Virus record (IMG/VR): IMGVR_UViG_3300032116_000298 | Location: 1-51,066 of that record | Direction: 5' to 3' (one strand) | DNA: 51,066 nt | DNA from: a virus | Shown here: piece after piece, positions 6,676 to 14,285 of the stretch | How the letters are laid out: every line of letters begins with the position of its first letter | How positions within the stretch are numbered: the first letter of the stretch is position 1 | Translations under genes and position numbers: made by a program | Notes under the pieces: model-generated | What the model was told of the DNA's origin: nothing | The model's database searches: none | The model's input: the letters and a program-made list of their open reading frames with translations, nothing else

Positions 6676-6912
6676 ATGAAACAACCAGAGGACAACAAGA
6701 CCTTGGACATGTACGGCGATGTGAAAGATATTGTGGCGAAATGGCGCCCCACCCCTGCATCGAAACGCTACTGTTTCTACATCGCCCTGTCTGATGGCAC
6801 CGAGGTGCAGTGGACGGGCCTGTCCATCGCACAAGCCAAAGACATGAACGCCGCGACTCGCAAGAACACACCAGCCAACGTGGTGAGATATGGATGGGAG
6901 GCTATACCTTGA
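6676..6912 (+). CDS. Hypothetical protein
   Basis: 78 aa. The ATG at 6676 is chosen over 6670 because GGAGG (6664-6668) is 7 nt away. It contains KRYCFYIALSDGTEVQWTGL, beta-like, then a helix. Function unknown. The -35 of the next promoter overlaps its last codons. Confidence 0.75.
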   Translation: MKQPEDNKTLDMYGDVKDIVAKWRPTPASKRYCFYIALSDGTEVQWTGLSIAQAKDMNAATRKNTPANVVRYGWEAIP

Positions 6913-6937
6913 CCCAGTGAGTAATGTCTGTTACAAT
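6909..6937 (+). promoter_or_regulatory. Second strong sigma70 promoter
   Basis: TTGACC (6909-6914), 17-nt spacer, TACAAT (6932-6937), predicted start about 6944. Downstream lie two GTTAGT half-sites (6947-6952, 6956-6961) and palindrome copy 8, a layout parallel to the 4321 promoter. It would drive the AAA/VWA triad and later genes. Confidence 0.75.
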
Positions 6938-6975
6938 GTAGTTCGTGTTAGTAGTGTTAGTTAAGTTAAACGCTG

Positions 6976-6992
6976 TTTCGTACAGTACGAAA
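6976..6992. promoter_or_regulatory. 17-bp palindrome, copy 8 (centre A)
   Basis: TTTCGTACAGTACGAAA about 32 nt after the predicted start of the 6909 promoter, running straight into the GGAAA ribosome-binding site of the gene at 7002. Confidence 0.85.
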
Positions 6993-7001
6993 GGAAATCA
7001 A

Positions 7002-7883
7002 ATGTCTGCAATTGAAGTGAGCAAACTGTCGGGCTCTGCCCTCATCGTCAACCTGAACCTGTCCGTGTGGACGGCGCGTAAGCTGGACCGCCGGGTGTCT
7101 GAGGAGGTGGACCAAGCCAAGAGCACCAAGACCCGTGCCGGTAACTACCACAAGAACCTGCTGGCCGGTAGCGGCAAGCTGGAGCAGATCAACAAGCTGG
7201 CCGGGGCCATCCGCACGTGGCATTACACCTTTACACAACCTTGGTCTGACAGTGGCGACCGAGTGCTGCCTATGACTATGTTTGTGGATTACCGTGCCCG
7301 TCTCACGGACTACGAGACCCAGTTCGGCACTGCGGTCAATGACTTCCTCAATGAGTACGACACGCTGGTGGCCGCCGCTGCGTTCCAGTTGGGCGACCTG
7401 TTTAACCGTGAGGACTACCCGCTGCGTGAGGACATCGTTGGCAAGTTCGGGTTCCGGTACGCCTTCAGCCCACTGCCTGTATCGGGTGACTTCCGGGTGG
7501 ATATCAACGAGCAGGGCCTGACCGAGCTTCGTACCCACTACGAGGGTGTCATGGCCGAGCGCACCACCACCATGATGAAGGATGCATGGGACCGCCTGTA
7601 TGACGTACTGTCCCGTATGTCTGAGCGCCTGACCGATGACACGGACAGCAAGGGGGAGTCCAAGCGCCGCATCTTCCGTGACTCTCTGGTGGACAACGCA
7701 ATTGATGTGTGCAAACTGCTCAAGCACTTCAACACCACCGGGGACACGCGGCTTGAGGCCATGCGCCAGCAGCTTGAGGATGCCATGCGTGGTGTGGATG
7801 CCCAATCCCTGCGTGACAGCGATGTGCTGCGTGAGCAGACCAAGAACAAGGTGGACGCCTTGCTCGATAAGTTTTCGTTCTGA
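7002..7883 (+). CDS. DUF3150-like protein (triad member 1)
   Basis: 293 aa, mostly helical. The start (KLSGSALIVNLNLSVWTARK), the basic stretch after it and the helix-rich C-terminal half fit the phage DUF3150 family as I remember it. That family is regularly encoded next to a MoxR-type AAA ATPase and a VWA-metallopeptidase protein, which is the order here. No catalytic residues can be named. Start set by GGAAA after palindrome copy 8. It probably works with the next two products as a complex of unknown target. Confidence 0.8.
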   Translation: MSAIEVSKLSGSALIVNLNLSVWTARKLDRRVSEEVDQAKSTKTRAGNYHKNLLAGSGKLEQINKLAGAIRTWHYTFTQPWSDSGDRVLPMTMFVDYRARLTDYETQFGTAVNDFLNEYDTLVAAAAFQLGDLFNREDYPLREDIVGKFGFRYAFSPLPVSGDFRVDINEQGLTELRTHYEGVMAERTTTMMKDAWDRLYDVLSRMSERLTDDTDSKGESKRRIFRDSLVDNAIDVCKLLKHFNTTGDTRLEAMRQQLEDAMRGVDAQSLRDSDVLREQTKNKVDALLDKFSF

Positions 7884-7928
7884 TGTGTAAGTGTGTTTGT
7901 GTTTGTTATTAACTGAAAGGAAATCATC

Positions 7929-9014
7929 ATGTCTATGTTCAAAAATCTGTCCCTCCAGCAAACCGCTGACCTGATCGCCGCAGTGGGCGATGTGCAGACC
8001 ATCCTCGCGCAAGGTGAGATGGGTATTGGCAAGTCCTCCATCCTCAAGATGCTCAAGGACAAGCCCGAGTTCAAGGACCACAAGTTCTGTTATGTGGACA
8101 TCACCACCAAAGATGTTGGTGACTTCGTTGTGCCCAAGATCAGGACGGTCGATGGGGTCGAGGTGTGCAGCTTCATCCCCAATGAAGAGTTCGGCATGCA
8201 CTTCGTTGACCAGCCTGTGGTGATCATGCTCGATGAGTTGGGCAAGGCCAAGGGCGGTGTGATGAATGCCTGCCTGCGCCTGATGCAGGAGCGCCAGCTT
8301 GGCACGTACACGCTGCACTCCAAGTCGGTTGTGTTTGCGACCACTAACCTTGCGGTTGAGGGTATCGGTGACAACGTGCCGCCCCATGCACGTAACCGTG
8401 TGACCCAGGTGCGTGTGGCCAAGCCCAGCGCCGAGGAGTGGATGACCTATGCGATATCAAGGGGCGTCAACCATACCGTCATTGCCACGGTGCGTGAGTA
8501 CCCGGACATGCTGGCGTCCTTTGAGGACTACGAGACCCCGCAGCAGAACGCCTACATCTTCGACCCCAGGGATGTGCGGCTGTCGTTTGTCACGCCCCGT
8601 TCGCTGGAGAAGGCTGGTCATATCGTTGACCGCACGGCCATCTTGGGCAAGGATGTCATGGCCCATGCACTCAAGGGTACGGTCGGTGAGAAGGCAATGC
8701 TCAACATCTTGACGATGGTGGACCTTGACAGCCAGCTCGCTGACTGGGATGAGATCATCAAGTCCCCAACAACTGCGGTTGTGCCAAACAACGGCGCTGC
8801 CTCCTGCATGCTGGTGTCCAAGGCTGTGCAGCGTATCCGCAAGGAGACGGTCAGTGCGTGGATGGAGTTCCTGCCCCGCCTGTCCAAAGAGGCGCAGGGT
8901 TTGTTTGCCCGTAGCGTCATGATCCCGCAGTGCCCCACCCGTGAGGTGGCTGCGACGAACCCCAAGTTCGCGCAGTGGGCTGCCGCCAACAACTACATGT
9001 TTGCCCGTAAGTAA
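7929..9014 (+). CDS. MoxR/CobS-like AAA+ ATPase (triad member 2)
   Basis: 361 aa. Walker A GEMGIGKSS (residues 29-37), Walker B VVIMLDELGK (97-106, Asp102 and Glu103), sensor-1 VVFATTN (134-140) and an arginine-finger region HARNRV are all present. MoxR-type ATPases act as chaperones that remodel or load a metal centre in a partner carrying a VWA domain. The next gene encodes such a partner. It is likely an active hexameric ATPase; the phage-specific substrate is unknown. AAAGGAAA precedes the ATG. Confidence 0.93.
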   Translation: MSMFKNLSLQQTADLIAAVGDVQTILAQGEMGIGKSSILKMLKDKPEFKDHKFCYVDITTKDVGDFVVPKIRTVDGVEVCSFIPNEEFGMHFVDQPVVIMLDELGKAKGGVMNACLRLMQERQLGTYTLHSKSVVFATTNLAVEGIGDNVPPHARNRVTQVRVAKPSAEEWMTYAISRGVNHTVIATVREYPDMLASFEDYETPQQNAYIFDPRDVRLSFVTPRSLEKAGHIVDRTAILGKDVMAHALKGTVGEKAMLNILTMVDLDSQLADWDEIIKSPTTAVVPNNGAASCMLVSKAVQRIRKETVSAWMEFLPRLSKEAQGLFARSVMIPQCPTREVAATNPKFAQWAAANNYMFARK

Positions 9015-9018
9015 TCGG

Positions 9019-9035
9019 TTTCGTACAGTACGAAA
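9019..9035. promoter_or_regulatory. 17-bp palindrome, copy 9 (centre A)
   Basis: TTTCGTACAGTACGAAA in the 31-nt gap before the 9046 gene, fused to its GGAG ribosome-binding site exactly as in copy 7. No promoter is visible upstream, which favours a role at the RNA or translation level here. Confidence 0.85.
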
Positions 9036-9045
9036 GGAGATTGAG

Positions 9046-10236
9046 ATGTTTATCACACAGATGAATCAGATGACTGCGCTTCAGCGCATCGAGCGTGCTC
9101 ACGTTGAGTTGATGTCCCACAAAGATACGATGGAGTATGCGGGCGTCATCATGGTGGGCAAATACAAGGTGGATGCCTCGGTACCCACTGCCTGCACCAA
9201 CGGCATCGACTGTATCTACGGCAAGGCGTTCATTGAGTCGCTCAGTGAGTCTGACCTGCGTGGCCTGATCATGCACGAGAACCTGCACAAGGCGTTCCAG
9301 CATACGTTCTTGTGGAAGCATCTGTATGAGCAGAACCGCCGCGCTGCCAACATGGCATGCGACTACGTGATCAACCTGATCATTGCGGATATCAGCCGGG
9401 ACTCCGGTGGGTTCGTCACTCTGCCCAAGCAGGGCCTGCTGGACGAGCGGTTCCGTGGCATGGACTCTCAGGAGGTGTTCAACATCTTGATGGACGAGCA
9501 GGACGAGGACGATGGTGATGGGGACGGTGAGGGTGAGGGTGAAGGTGGTGGCCTTGATGACCACGACTGGACCAGCGGTGAGCAGTTGCCTGAGGAGGCG
9601 CAGGAGCAGATACGCAAGGAGATCGACCAAGCCCTGCGCCAGGGCCAGATACTGGCAGGCAAGATGGGCGGGCGTCAGACCCGTGAGTTGGGCGAGTTGC
9701 TGGAGCCCAAGGTGCGGTGGCAAGATCAGTTGCGTGAGTTCCTCTCAAGCCTTGCTGATGGTAAAGATATCTCCACGTGGCAGCGCGTCAATCGCCGGTG
9801 GTTGCAGCACGACATGTATATGCCCTCTACCCTGTCCGAGAGCATGGGACGTATCGTGGTGGGCGTGGACACATCGGGCTCCATCGGTGGGCGTGAGCTT
9901 CAGGAGTTCCTCTCCGAGGTCAAGGCCATCTGCGATAACGTCAAGCCCGAGATGCTCGACCTGATGTACTGGGACACCGATGTGGCAGCGCATGAGGTGT
10001 ATGGCCGTGATGATCTGGGCAAGATGATTGGCAGCACCAAGCCAGCAGGCGGTGGCGGCACGGACGCAGCGTGTGTACCTGACTACATCAAGGCACGTGG
10101 CATCAAGCCCGAGTGCGTGGTCATGCTCACCGATGGCTACGTGGCATCGTGGGGCAAGTGGCAGCAGCCTGTGCTGTGGTGTGTGGTGGGTGGCAATAAG
10201 AACAACGCGCCTGTGGGTCAGACCATCCACATCTGA
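9046..10236 (+). CDS. VWA-domain putative metallopeptidase (triad member 3)
   Basis: 396 aa. An HExxH zinc-binding motif HENLH occupies residues 77-81. A long acidic Gly/Asp/Glu linker follows near 150-170, then a von Willebrand A domain with the MIDAS motif DTSGS near residue 275 and GGGGT further on. This is the DUF2201-type architecture (metallopeptidase-like plus VWA), also comparable to CobT/CoxE partners of MoxR ATPases. The protein probably docks on the 7929 ATPase through the MIDAS. Whether it cleaves peptides or is a chelatase-like scaffold is not known. Confidence 0.92.
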   Translation: MFITQMNQMTALQRIERAHVELMSHKDTMEYAGVIMVGKYKVDASVPTACTNGIDCIYGKAFIESLSESDLRGLIMHENLHKAFQHTFLWKHLYEQNRRAANMACDYVINLIIADISRDSGGFVTLPKQGLLDERFRGMDSQEVFNILMDEQDEDDGDGDGEGEGEGGGLDDHDWTSGEQLPEEAQEQIRKEIDQALRQGQILAGKMGGRQTRELGELLEPKVRWQDQLREFLSSLADGKDISTWQRVNRRWLQHDMYMPSTLSESMGRIVVGVDTSGSIGGRELQEFLSEVKAICDNVKPEMLDLMYWDTDVAAHEVYGRDDLGKMIGSTKPAGGGGTDAACVPDYIKARGIKPECVVMLTDGYVASWGKWQQPVLWCVVGGNKNNAPVGQTIHI

Positions 10237-10269
10237 CGCCGGGTACAGGTATCAATGAGGAGGCAGGCA

Positions 10270-10377
10270 ATGAAATCACTTTGGAAAAAATTAACGCGGT
10301 ACGAGGTCGTCGAGCGTGTCGTGTTCTTCGTGGCAATCATCGTGTTGCTGTTAGACGTTTTTATCTGGAGGCCATAA
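10270..10377 (+). CDS. Small single-pass membrane protein
   Basis: 35 aa. A basic N-terminus (MKSLWKKLTRYEVVER) is followed by a hydrophobic stretch VVFFVAIIVLLLDVFIW, which is one transmembrane helix, N-in by the positive-inside rule. GAGGAGG lies 6-7 nt before the ATG, supporting translation. It sits between the VWA gene and an unknown gene. Host-membrane interference is possible; no homologue recognised. Confidence 0.7.
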   Translation: MKSLWKKLTRYEVVERVVFFVAIIVLLLDVFIWRP

Positions 10378-10380
10378 ATC

Positions 10381-11274
10381 ATGATTCACATCAAAGAAAA
10401 AATTCGCGGTATCGTCCTGTCACACGCAGCCGCTGCAAAACGGTGCGGTCACACCAGCTTCCTTGGGAGCGAGGGTGGGGATATGGTGGCTGTCCCGCCA
10501 GCACTCAAAAACTTCTTCATGGAGTATCAGTACAAGCACAAGAACGCGGTGGCGGTCATTGAGCGTCTCGCTGGGCATCACATTGACACAGAGCATGAGT
10601 CGTTTGTTGTGAATACCAAAATCACAATTGCCTTCGATTACGCGCTTGATCTTCCTGTGGGGATCATGAAGGTGTTTGAAGACGACAACGGCAAGACTGT
10701 CTACAGCGTCACATCCGACACCATCCAGAACGAGCGGTACAAACTCCACAACCCAAAGTACCGGACCAAAGAGTCCAGGGACTTCAAGACCGCAGTCAAG
10801 ACCGCACGGCAACATCTCAAGGCGTTTGATTTCACACGAGTCATGGAGGACTCAAAGTTTGCCTGCACCAACGCACGGGATGTGATTGCACAGGGAGGTT
10901 ACAACGCGATTTCTCAAGCAATGAGGTTCAACACTGGCGATCTGATGCAGGAGATCAGGGCTATGGTTATCTCAGGCTACACCCCTAAGACAGCAGCGTT
11001 TGCAGGCGCAGCCGCATTCATCAAGGAGAAGGGCGATGAGATGGAGCGGGTGAAAAATTACAGGCCAGACACTGTGTTCGTGTGGTTGCAGCCCCACTGC
11101 GCGGTGTATCAGTACAGTGGCAACGCCGAGGCGCACACGGCCCACACGGTGGATGAACTGCCTGAAGAGGTACGCAACAAGATCGCGGTGCTCAACATTG
11201 GTGAGAGGAACTCACCCATCATTGACGTTGGGGTGAAGGTCGATGACACCAAGTATTGGGTGTTCATGTCGTGA
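10381..11274 (+). CDS. Hypothetical protein
   Basis: 297 aa, mixed helix and sheet, soluble. It has basic central segments (KTARQHLKAFDFTRVMEDSK) and no nuclease, ATPase or HTH signature that I can name. GGAG lies 11-14 nt upstream. It ends with GTGA coupling to the next gene. Lying next to the AAA/VWA triad, it could be a cargo or cofactor of it, which is speculation. Confidence 0.85.
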   Translation: MIHIKEKIRGIVLSHAAAAKRCGHTSFLGSEGGDMVAVPPALKNFFMEYQYKHKNAVAVIERLAGHHIDTEHESFVVNTKITIAFDYALDLPVGIMKVFEDDNGKTVYSVTSDTIQNERYKLHNPKYRTKESRDFKTAVKTARQHLKAFDFTRVMEDSKFACTNARDVIAQGGYNAISQAMRFNTGDLMQEIRAMVISGYTPKTAAFAGAAAFIKEKGDEMERVKNYRPDTVFVWLQPHCAVYQYSGNAEAHTAHTVDELPEEVRNKIAVLNIGERNSPIIDVGVKVDDTKYWVFMS

Positions 11275-11549
11275 TCACTGAGACACGTGTGCTGCTTGAT
11301 GAGTCCACACTCAGGGTTTCCATCAACTCTGAAGGTAGATTTGACATTGTAGACTTTACAACCCCAAGACAAGGTGGTAGATTCCTACATAAAGATGCCC
11401 CACAAGAGGACATCCCGGCTTGGATCATTGAGGCCATCTCAATCCTGCGCATCACAGAGCCCCGCTCTGTAGTGGACGGTATTGGGTTCAAGGTACATGA
11501 CAGGCTGTATTACATCGTTGAAAAGAGAGGTAACCATGAAGAGAACTGA
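11271..11549 (+). CDS. Hypothetical protein, GTG start
   Basis: 92 aa from GTG 11271, which overlaps the previous stop. Beta-rich N-terminal half (LLDESTLRVSINSEGRFDIV); contains GIGFKVHDRLYYIVEKRG near the end. No family recognised. The 14-nt overlap with the next gene suggests coupling. Confidence 0.75.
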   Translation: MITETRVLLDESTLRVSINSEGRFDIVDFTTPRQGGRFLHKDAPQEDIPAWIIEAISILRITEPRSVVDGIGFKVHDRLYYIVEKRGNHEEN

Positions 11550-11712
11550 CCCGTGGATTCCCGTTGGACATCCCGATTTCAAATGGACAAGCGGCGCAGA
11601 TGTGCAAGCCACATGGCGCAGATACGGGTGGGTGCCGCCCAGTGAGACACGCCCCCCTGTTGTGGTGGAGAACAAAGAGCCAGCGTGGGTGGCGATGCGG
11701 AGGGTCAAATGA
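11536..11712 (+). CDS. Small hypothetical protein
   Basis: 58 aa, tryptophan- and proline-rich (DPWIPVGHPDFKWTSGADVQ). GAGAGG precedes the ATG. No domain. Its stop overlaps the next start (ATGA). Confidence 0.75.
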   Translation: MKRTDPWIPVGHPDFKWTSGADVQATWRRYGWVPPSETRPPVVVENKEPAWVAMRRVK

Positions 11713-11915
11713 AGGCCATCCTTGAGTTCACGTACCCAGACGACGAGGACAAGCTGCGTCATGCGATGCACGGCAGCACAGCGATCTACGCCCTCGACGA
11801 GATACGACAGATGATCCACTCATGGGAAAAGCACGATGGCACGAGCCCGGAGGCTATGGTCGAGCGGCTCAGGCTGCGGGTGTTTGATGCGTTAACAGCC
11901 TGTGGGGAGTTGTGA
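11709..11915 (+). CDS. Small conserved phage-type protein
   Basis: 68 aa. The opening KAILEFTYPDDEDKLRHAMH followed by YALDEIRQMI and a helical C-terminus is a pattern I recall from many small phage proteins of unknown function. Overlaps both neighbours by 1-4 nt. Confidence 0.8.
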   Translation: MKAILEFTYPDDEDKLRHAMHGSTAIYALDEIRQMIHSWEKHDGTSPEAMVERLRLRVFDALTACGEL

Positions 11916-12169
11916 TGAACGACCCGTTTGACTGGAAAAACTACAAGCCCCAGATCAGCATGCGGGACTTGGAGAAGGCACGGCGCAACGCATACCAGAT
12001 GACGCGCTACGTCAACGAGCAGCGCAAGAAGGGTATTGAGCCAAGCGCCCCGTACAGCGAACGCACAGCACCCTATCTGAGCGCAGCGCCAAAAGATATG
12101 GTAGTCGAGATGCCGGTGATGCCGGTACACAAGAAGACATTGGAGCGACACGCAAGGGAGAAGAAATGA
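11915..12169 (+). CDS. Hypothetical basic protein
   Basis: 84 aa, basic. The ATG at 11915 follows a GTG at 11912 in the same frame; GGGGAG is upstream and serves either. It has a helical, arginine-rich middle (LEKARRNAYQMTRYVNEQRK) and a lysine-rich tail. No domain recognised. Confidence 0.75.
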   Translation: MNDPFDWKNYKPQISMRDLEKARRNAYQMTRYVNEQRKKGIEPSAPYSERTAPYLSAAPKDMVVEMPVMPVHKKTLERHAREKK

Positions 12170-12435
12170 GCATCGAAGCAATGAAGCAGGCGCTGGAGGC
12201 GTTGGAAAACATACACCCAGGCAATATGACGCCGATGGCCGAAGAAGGATGGAACACTGCCATCCCCGCTCTCCGCACCGCCATTGAGCAGGCTGAGAAG
12301 CAGGAGCCGGCGGCGTGGCTGACAAAAGAACTGATGGCCGACTATCTGGACATGGTTGCAGAGGCTATCGAAGACAACAGTAGCGAGGCGCTGCGGCATA
12401 AAGCGCATTGGATGCGAGTTAGGGGTGAAGAATGA
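12166..12435 (+). CDS. Paralogous accessory protein A
   Basis: 89 aa. Starts SIEAMKQALEALE and contains AIEQAEKQEPAAW, a combination that recurs in many phage and prophage proteins of Burkholderiales. It is a close paralogue of the next gene: the first 13 residues differ at one site. No function known. Preceded by GGGAGAAGAAATG and coupled to both neighbours. Confidence 0.85.
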   Translation: MSIEAMKQALEALENIHPGNMTPMAEEGWNTAIPALRTAIEQAEKQEPAAWLTKELMADYLDMVAEAIEDNSSEALRHKAHWMRVRGEE

Positions 12436-12965
12436 GCATCGAAGTAATGAAACAGGCGCTGGAGGCGCTGGAGCGGGCGGTATCGACTTGTTTCGACAGA
12501 CGCGCCCACGAGGATGTGATGAGCCGCCCAGAGCATTTCATCAATCAGACCATCATCGCCCTGCGCCTCGCCATCGAGCAGGCTGAGAAGCAGGAGCCGG
12601 TGGCGTGGGCCAACATTAATAAGCACGGAGACATTACGCACACCAACAACAAAAGAATGCCTTGGTCTAAGACGCCCCTCTACATTACCCCACCCGCACA
12701 GCCAGCAAAGCAGGAGCCGGCGGCGTGGTTCGGCTTAGAACCAAGCGACATGCCTGATGGCGATAACCCCATGTATGACCATGATTTTTTTCTAAAGGGT
12801 ATGGCGTGGGCCGACGCCATTCTGCGTAAGAAGAACACCACCCCACCCGCAGCACAGTGGGCCGGGCTGACGGAAAAAGACTTCTCGGCGATTAACCAAT
12901 CCTGTTTGACCAAACTTCAGGCCGCGACAAGCGCCGAGTCAATCCTCAAGGAGAAAAACACATGA
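12432..12965 (+). CDS. Paralogous accessory protein B with repeated QEPxAW motif
   Basis: 177 aa. Begins SIEVMKQALEALE like its neighbour. It then repeats a KQEP(V/A)AW module twice (near residues 54-60 and 93-99), each time followed by a proline-rich spacer, and ends with WAGLTEKDF...ILKEKN, a tail also seen in the next protein. The architecture looks like mosaic growth from repeated cassettes. Function unknown. Confidence 0.85.
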   Translation: MSIEVMKQALEALERAVSTCFDRRAHEDVMSRPEHFINQTIIALRLAIEQAEKQEPVAWANINKHGDITHTNNKRMPWSKTPLYITPPAQPAKQEPAAWFGLEPSDMPDGDNPMYDHDFFLKGMAWADAILRKKNTTPPAAQWAGLTEKDFSAINQSCLTKLQAATSAESILKEKNT

Positions 12966-13324
12966 ACAGAACCGCTTGCCCCAAAGGTATGGTTGACACT
13001 TGCTGTGAAAACTATGACAACTGCTCCACTGACCACGAAAAGGACGCGGAGATTAAACGCTTGAATGAGAAGATAGAGTTTCTTGCAAGAACCAATATGC
13101 TGTACAGCGATTGGGAGCACCGCGAAACGCAAGTGACCAGTGATCTGATTCGAAAAGGCATTGAGGAGGCCAAGATCAACGCTGAGTTGCGGGCAGAAAT
13201 TGAGCGCCTAAAGAAGCGTGAATGGGTTGGGCTGACGGATGAGGACTGCAAGGGCATGAATGTTGGTGACATAGTGGTAGCAATGTGGGCTGACAGAATC
13301 TTGAAGGAGAAGAATCATGGATAA
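12962..13324 (+). CDS. Coiled-coil protein sharing the GLT-tail
   Basis: 120 aa. A cysteine-rich start (CPKGMVDTCCENYDNC) precedes a long coiled coil (about residues 30-88). The end WVGLTDEDC...ILKEKN matches the tail of the preceding protein. This shared tail may be a common binding determinant. Coupled to both neighbours. Confidence 0.8.
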   Translation: MNRTACPKGMVDTCCENYDNCSTDHEKDAEIKRLNEKIEFLARTNMLYSDWEHRETQVTSDLIRKGIEEAKINAELRAEIERLKKREWVGLTDEDCKGMNVGDIVVAMWADRILKEKNHG

Positions 13325-13514
13325 AGACACAGGTGGGCCAGCGTTTCCAAGTCAGAGGGAACACACAACCAAAGAAGGCATGACCCTGCGCGACTACTTT
13401 GCGGCTAAGGCGATGTATGGTTTTGTTGCCAACGGCAGCACGAACGTGCAAGAGATTGCTCAGGCTTCGTACATCGTGGCTGATGCCATGCTCAAGGCAA
13501 GGGGGCAAGCATGA
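13317..13514 (+). CDS. Small conserved phage-type protein (GMTLRDYFAAKAM)
   Basis: 65 aa. GGPAFP near the start and GMTLRDYFAAKAM in the middle are hallmarks of a widespread small phage/prophage protein of unknown role, ending with VADAMLKAR. Start overlaps the previous gene by 8 nt; GGAGAAG lies upstream. Confidence 0.85.
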   Translation: MDKDTGGPAFPSQREHTTKEGMTLRDYFAAKAMYGFVANGSTNVQEIAQASYIVADAMLKARGQA

Positions 13515-13681
13515 CCAAAGATGACGACGACACCCTGTGCTACCGCTCAGAGCTTGAGGCGGCGGTGAAAGCAGCCGTTGCTGCCGAGCGCGAGGCGTGT
13601 GCGAAGGTGTGTGATGACGTTGGTGATTTTATGCTGTCTCAAGACTATGCCGCCGCCATCCGAGCAAGGGGGCAAGCATGA
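13511..13681 (+). CDS. Small alanine-rich protein
   Basis: 56 aa from ATG 13511, coupled on both sides by ATGA overlaps. VAAEREACAKVCDDVGD followed by AAAIRARGQA is a recurrent phage motif of unknown function. The last five residues RARGQA-type end match the previous gene's end, and the DNA CAAGGGGGCAAGCATGA is repeated at both stops, so a small local duplication is likely. Confidence 0.75.
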   Translation: MTKDDDDTLCYRSELEAAVKAAVAAEREACAKVCDDVGDFMLSQDYAAAIRARGQA

Positions 13682-14061
13682 GCATGGAAGACTACAACTT
13701 CAACATGGCGCGTCAAGCATGGGGAACACGACCCGGACCAATCCCCGGATCAATCATTTACAAACAGGAGAAAGAAATGTACGCACCACAGACCGCAGGA
13801 ATGGACGCAAAACAAGACCAGCCCATCATCTCTGAGCTTAATCAGCTACAGCAAAACTTGGACTCTTTACAAGATCACATCATTCAACTTGAGTCACGCC
13901 TTGTATCGGTTTTCCGTCAAGAGCCAGAGGTTGAAAAAGAATATGTCACCAAAGAAATGCGCGGCTCATCCCCGGTGGTCAATTCTTTGCGTGAGTTCAA
14001 TGCGCATGTGTACAAGATGCGCAATCAAATTTCATTGATGCGCGACAGGTTGGAAGTATGA
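13678..14061 (+). CDS. Coiled-coil hypothetical protein
   Basis: 127 aa from ATG 13678. An internal ATG at 13777 (MYAPQTAGMD) has its own AGGAG 6 nt upstream and could yield a second, 94-aa product. The C-terminal two thirds are heptad-rich (LNQLQQNLDSLQDHIIQLES). No catalytic motif. Confidence 0.8.
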   Translation: MSMEDYNFNMARQAWGTRPGPIPGSIIYKQEKEMYAPQTAGMDAKQDQPIISELNQLQQNLDSLQDHIIQLESRLVSVFRQEPEVEKEYVTKEMRGSSPVVNSLREFNAHVYKMRNQISLMRDRLEV

Positions 14062-14285
14062 GCAAACTCAAAACCCTGACCATCCCTGACCACCACAAGG
14101 TTCAAGCCAAAGCGGTGCTGAACGAGGCTGCGGATGAGCAGCCCGACTCTGTGATCGTGCTGTGCTTCTGGAAAGACAGGGGCCAGTTCAAGATCAAGGT
14201 GTCCACTGTGCCAGACCGGCTCATGCTGATCGGTGCGCTGGAGGAGGCGAAGAACAAAGTCATTACGGATGGGTATGCAGTATGA
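14058..14285 (+). CDS. Hypothetical small protein
   Basis: 75 aa, alpha/beta pattern: SVIVLCFWKDRGQFKIKVST then a helix LIGALEEAKNKV. No family recognised. ATGA overlaps on both sides. Confidence 0.75.
   Translation: MSKLKTLTIPDHHKVQAKAVLNEAADEQPDSVIVLCFWKDRGQFKIKVSTVPDRLMLIGALEEAKNKVITDGYAV

Noticed and set aside
6966-8387. 473-codon antisense frame opposite the DUF3150 and AAA genes
   Set aside because: A mirror frame caused by GC-rich codon usage; His/Leu/Val-rich, and the sense strand has clear domains.
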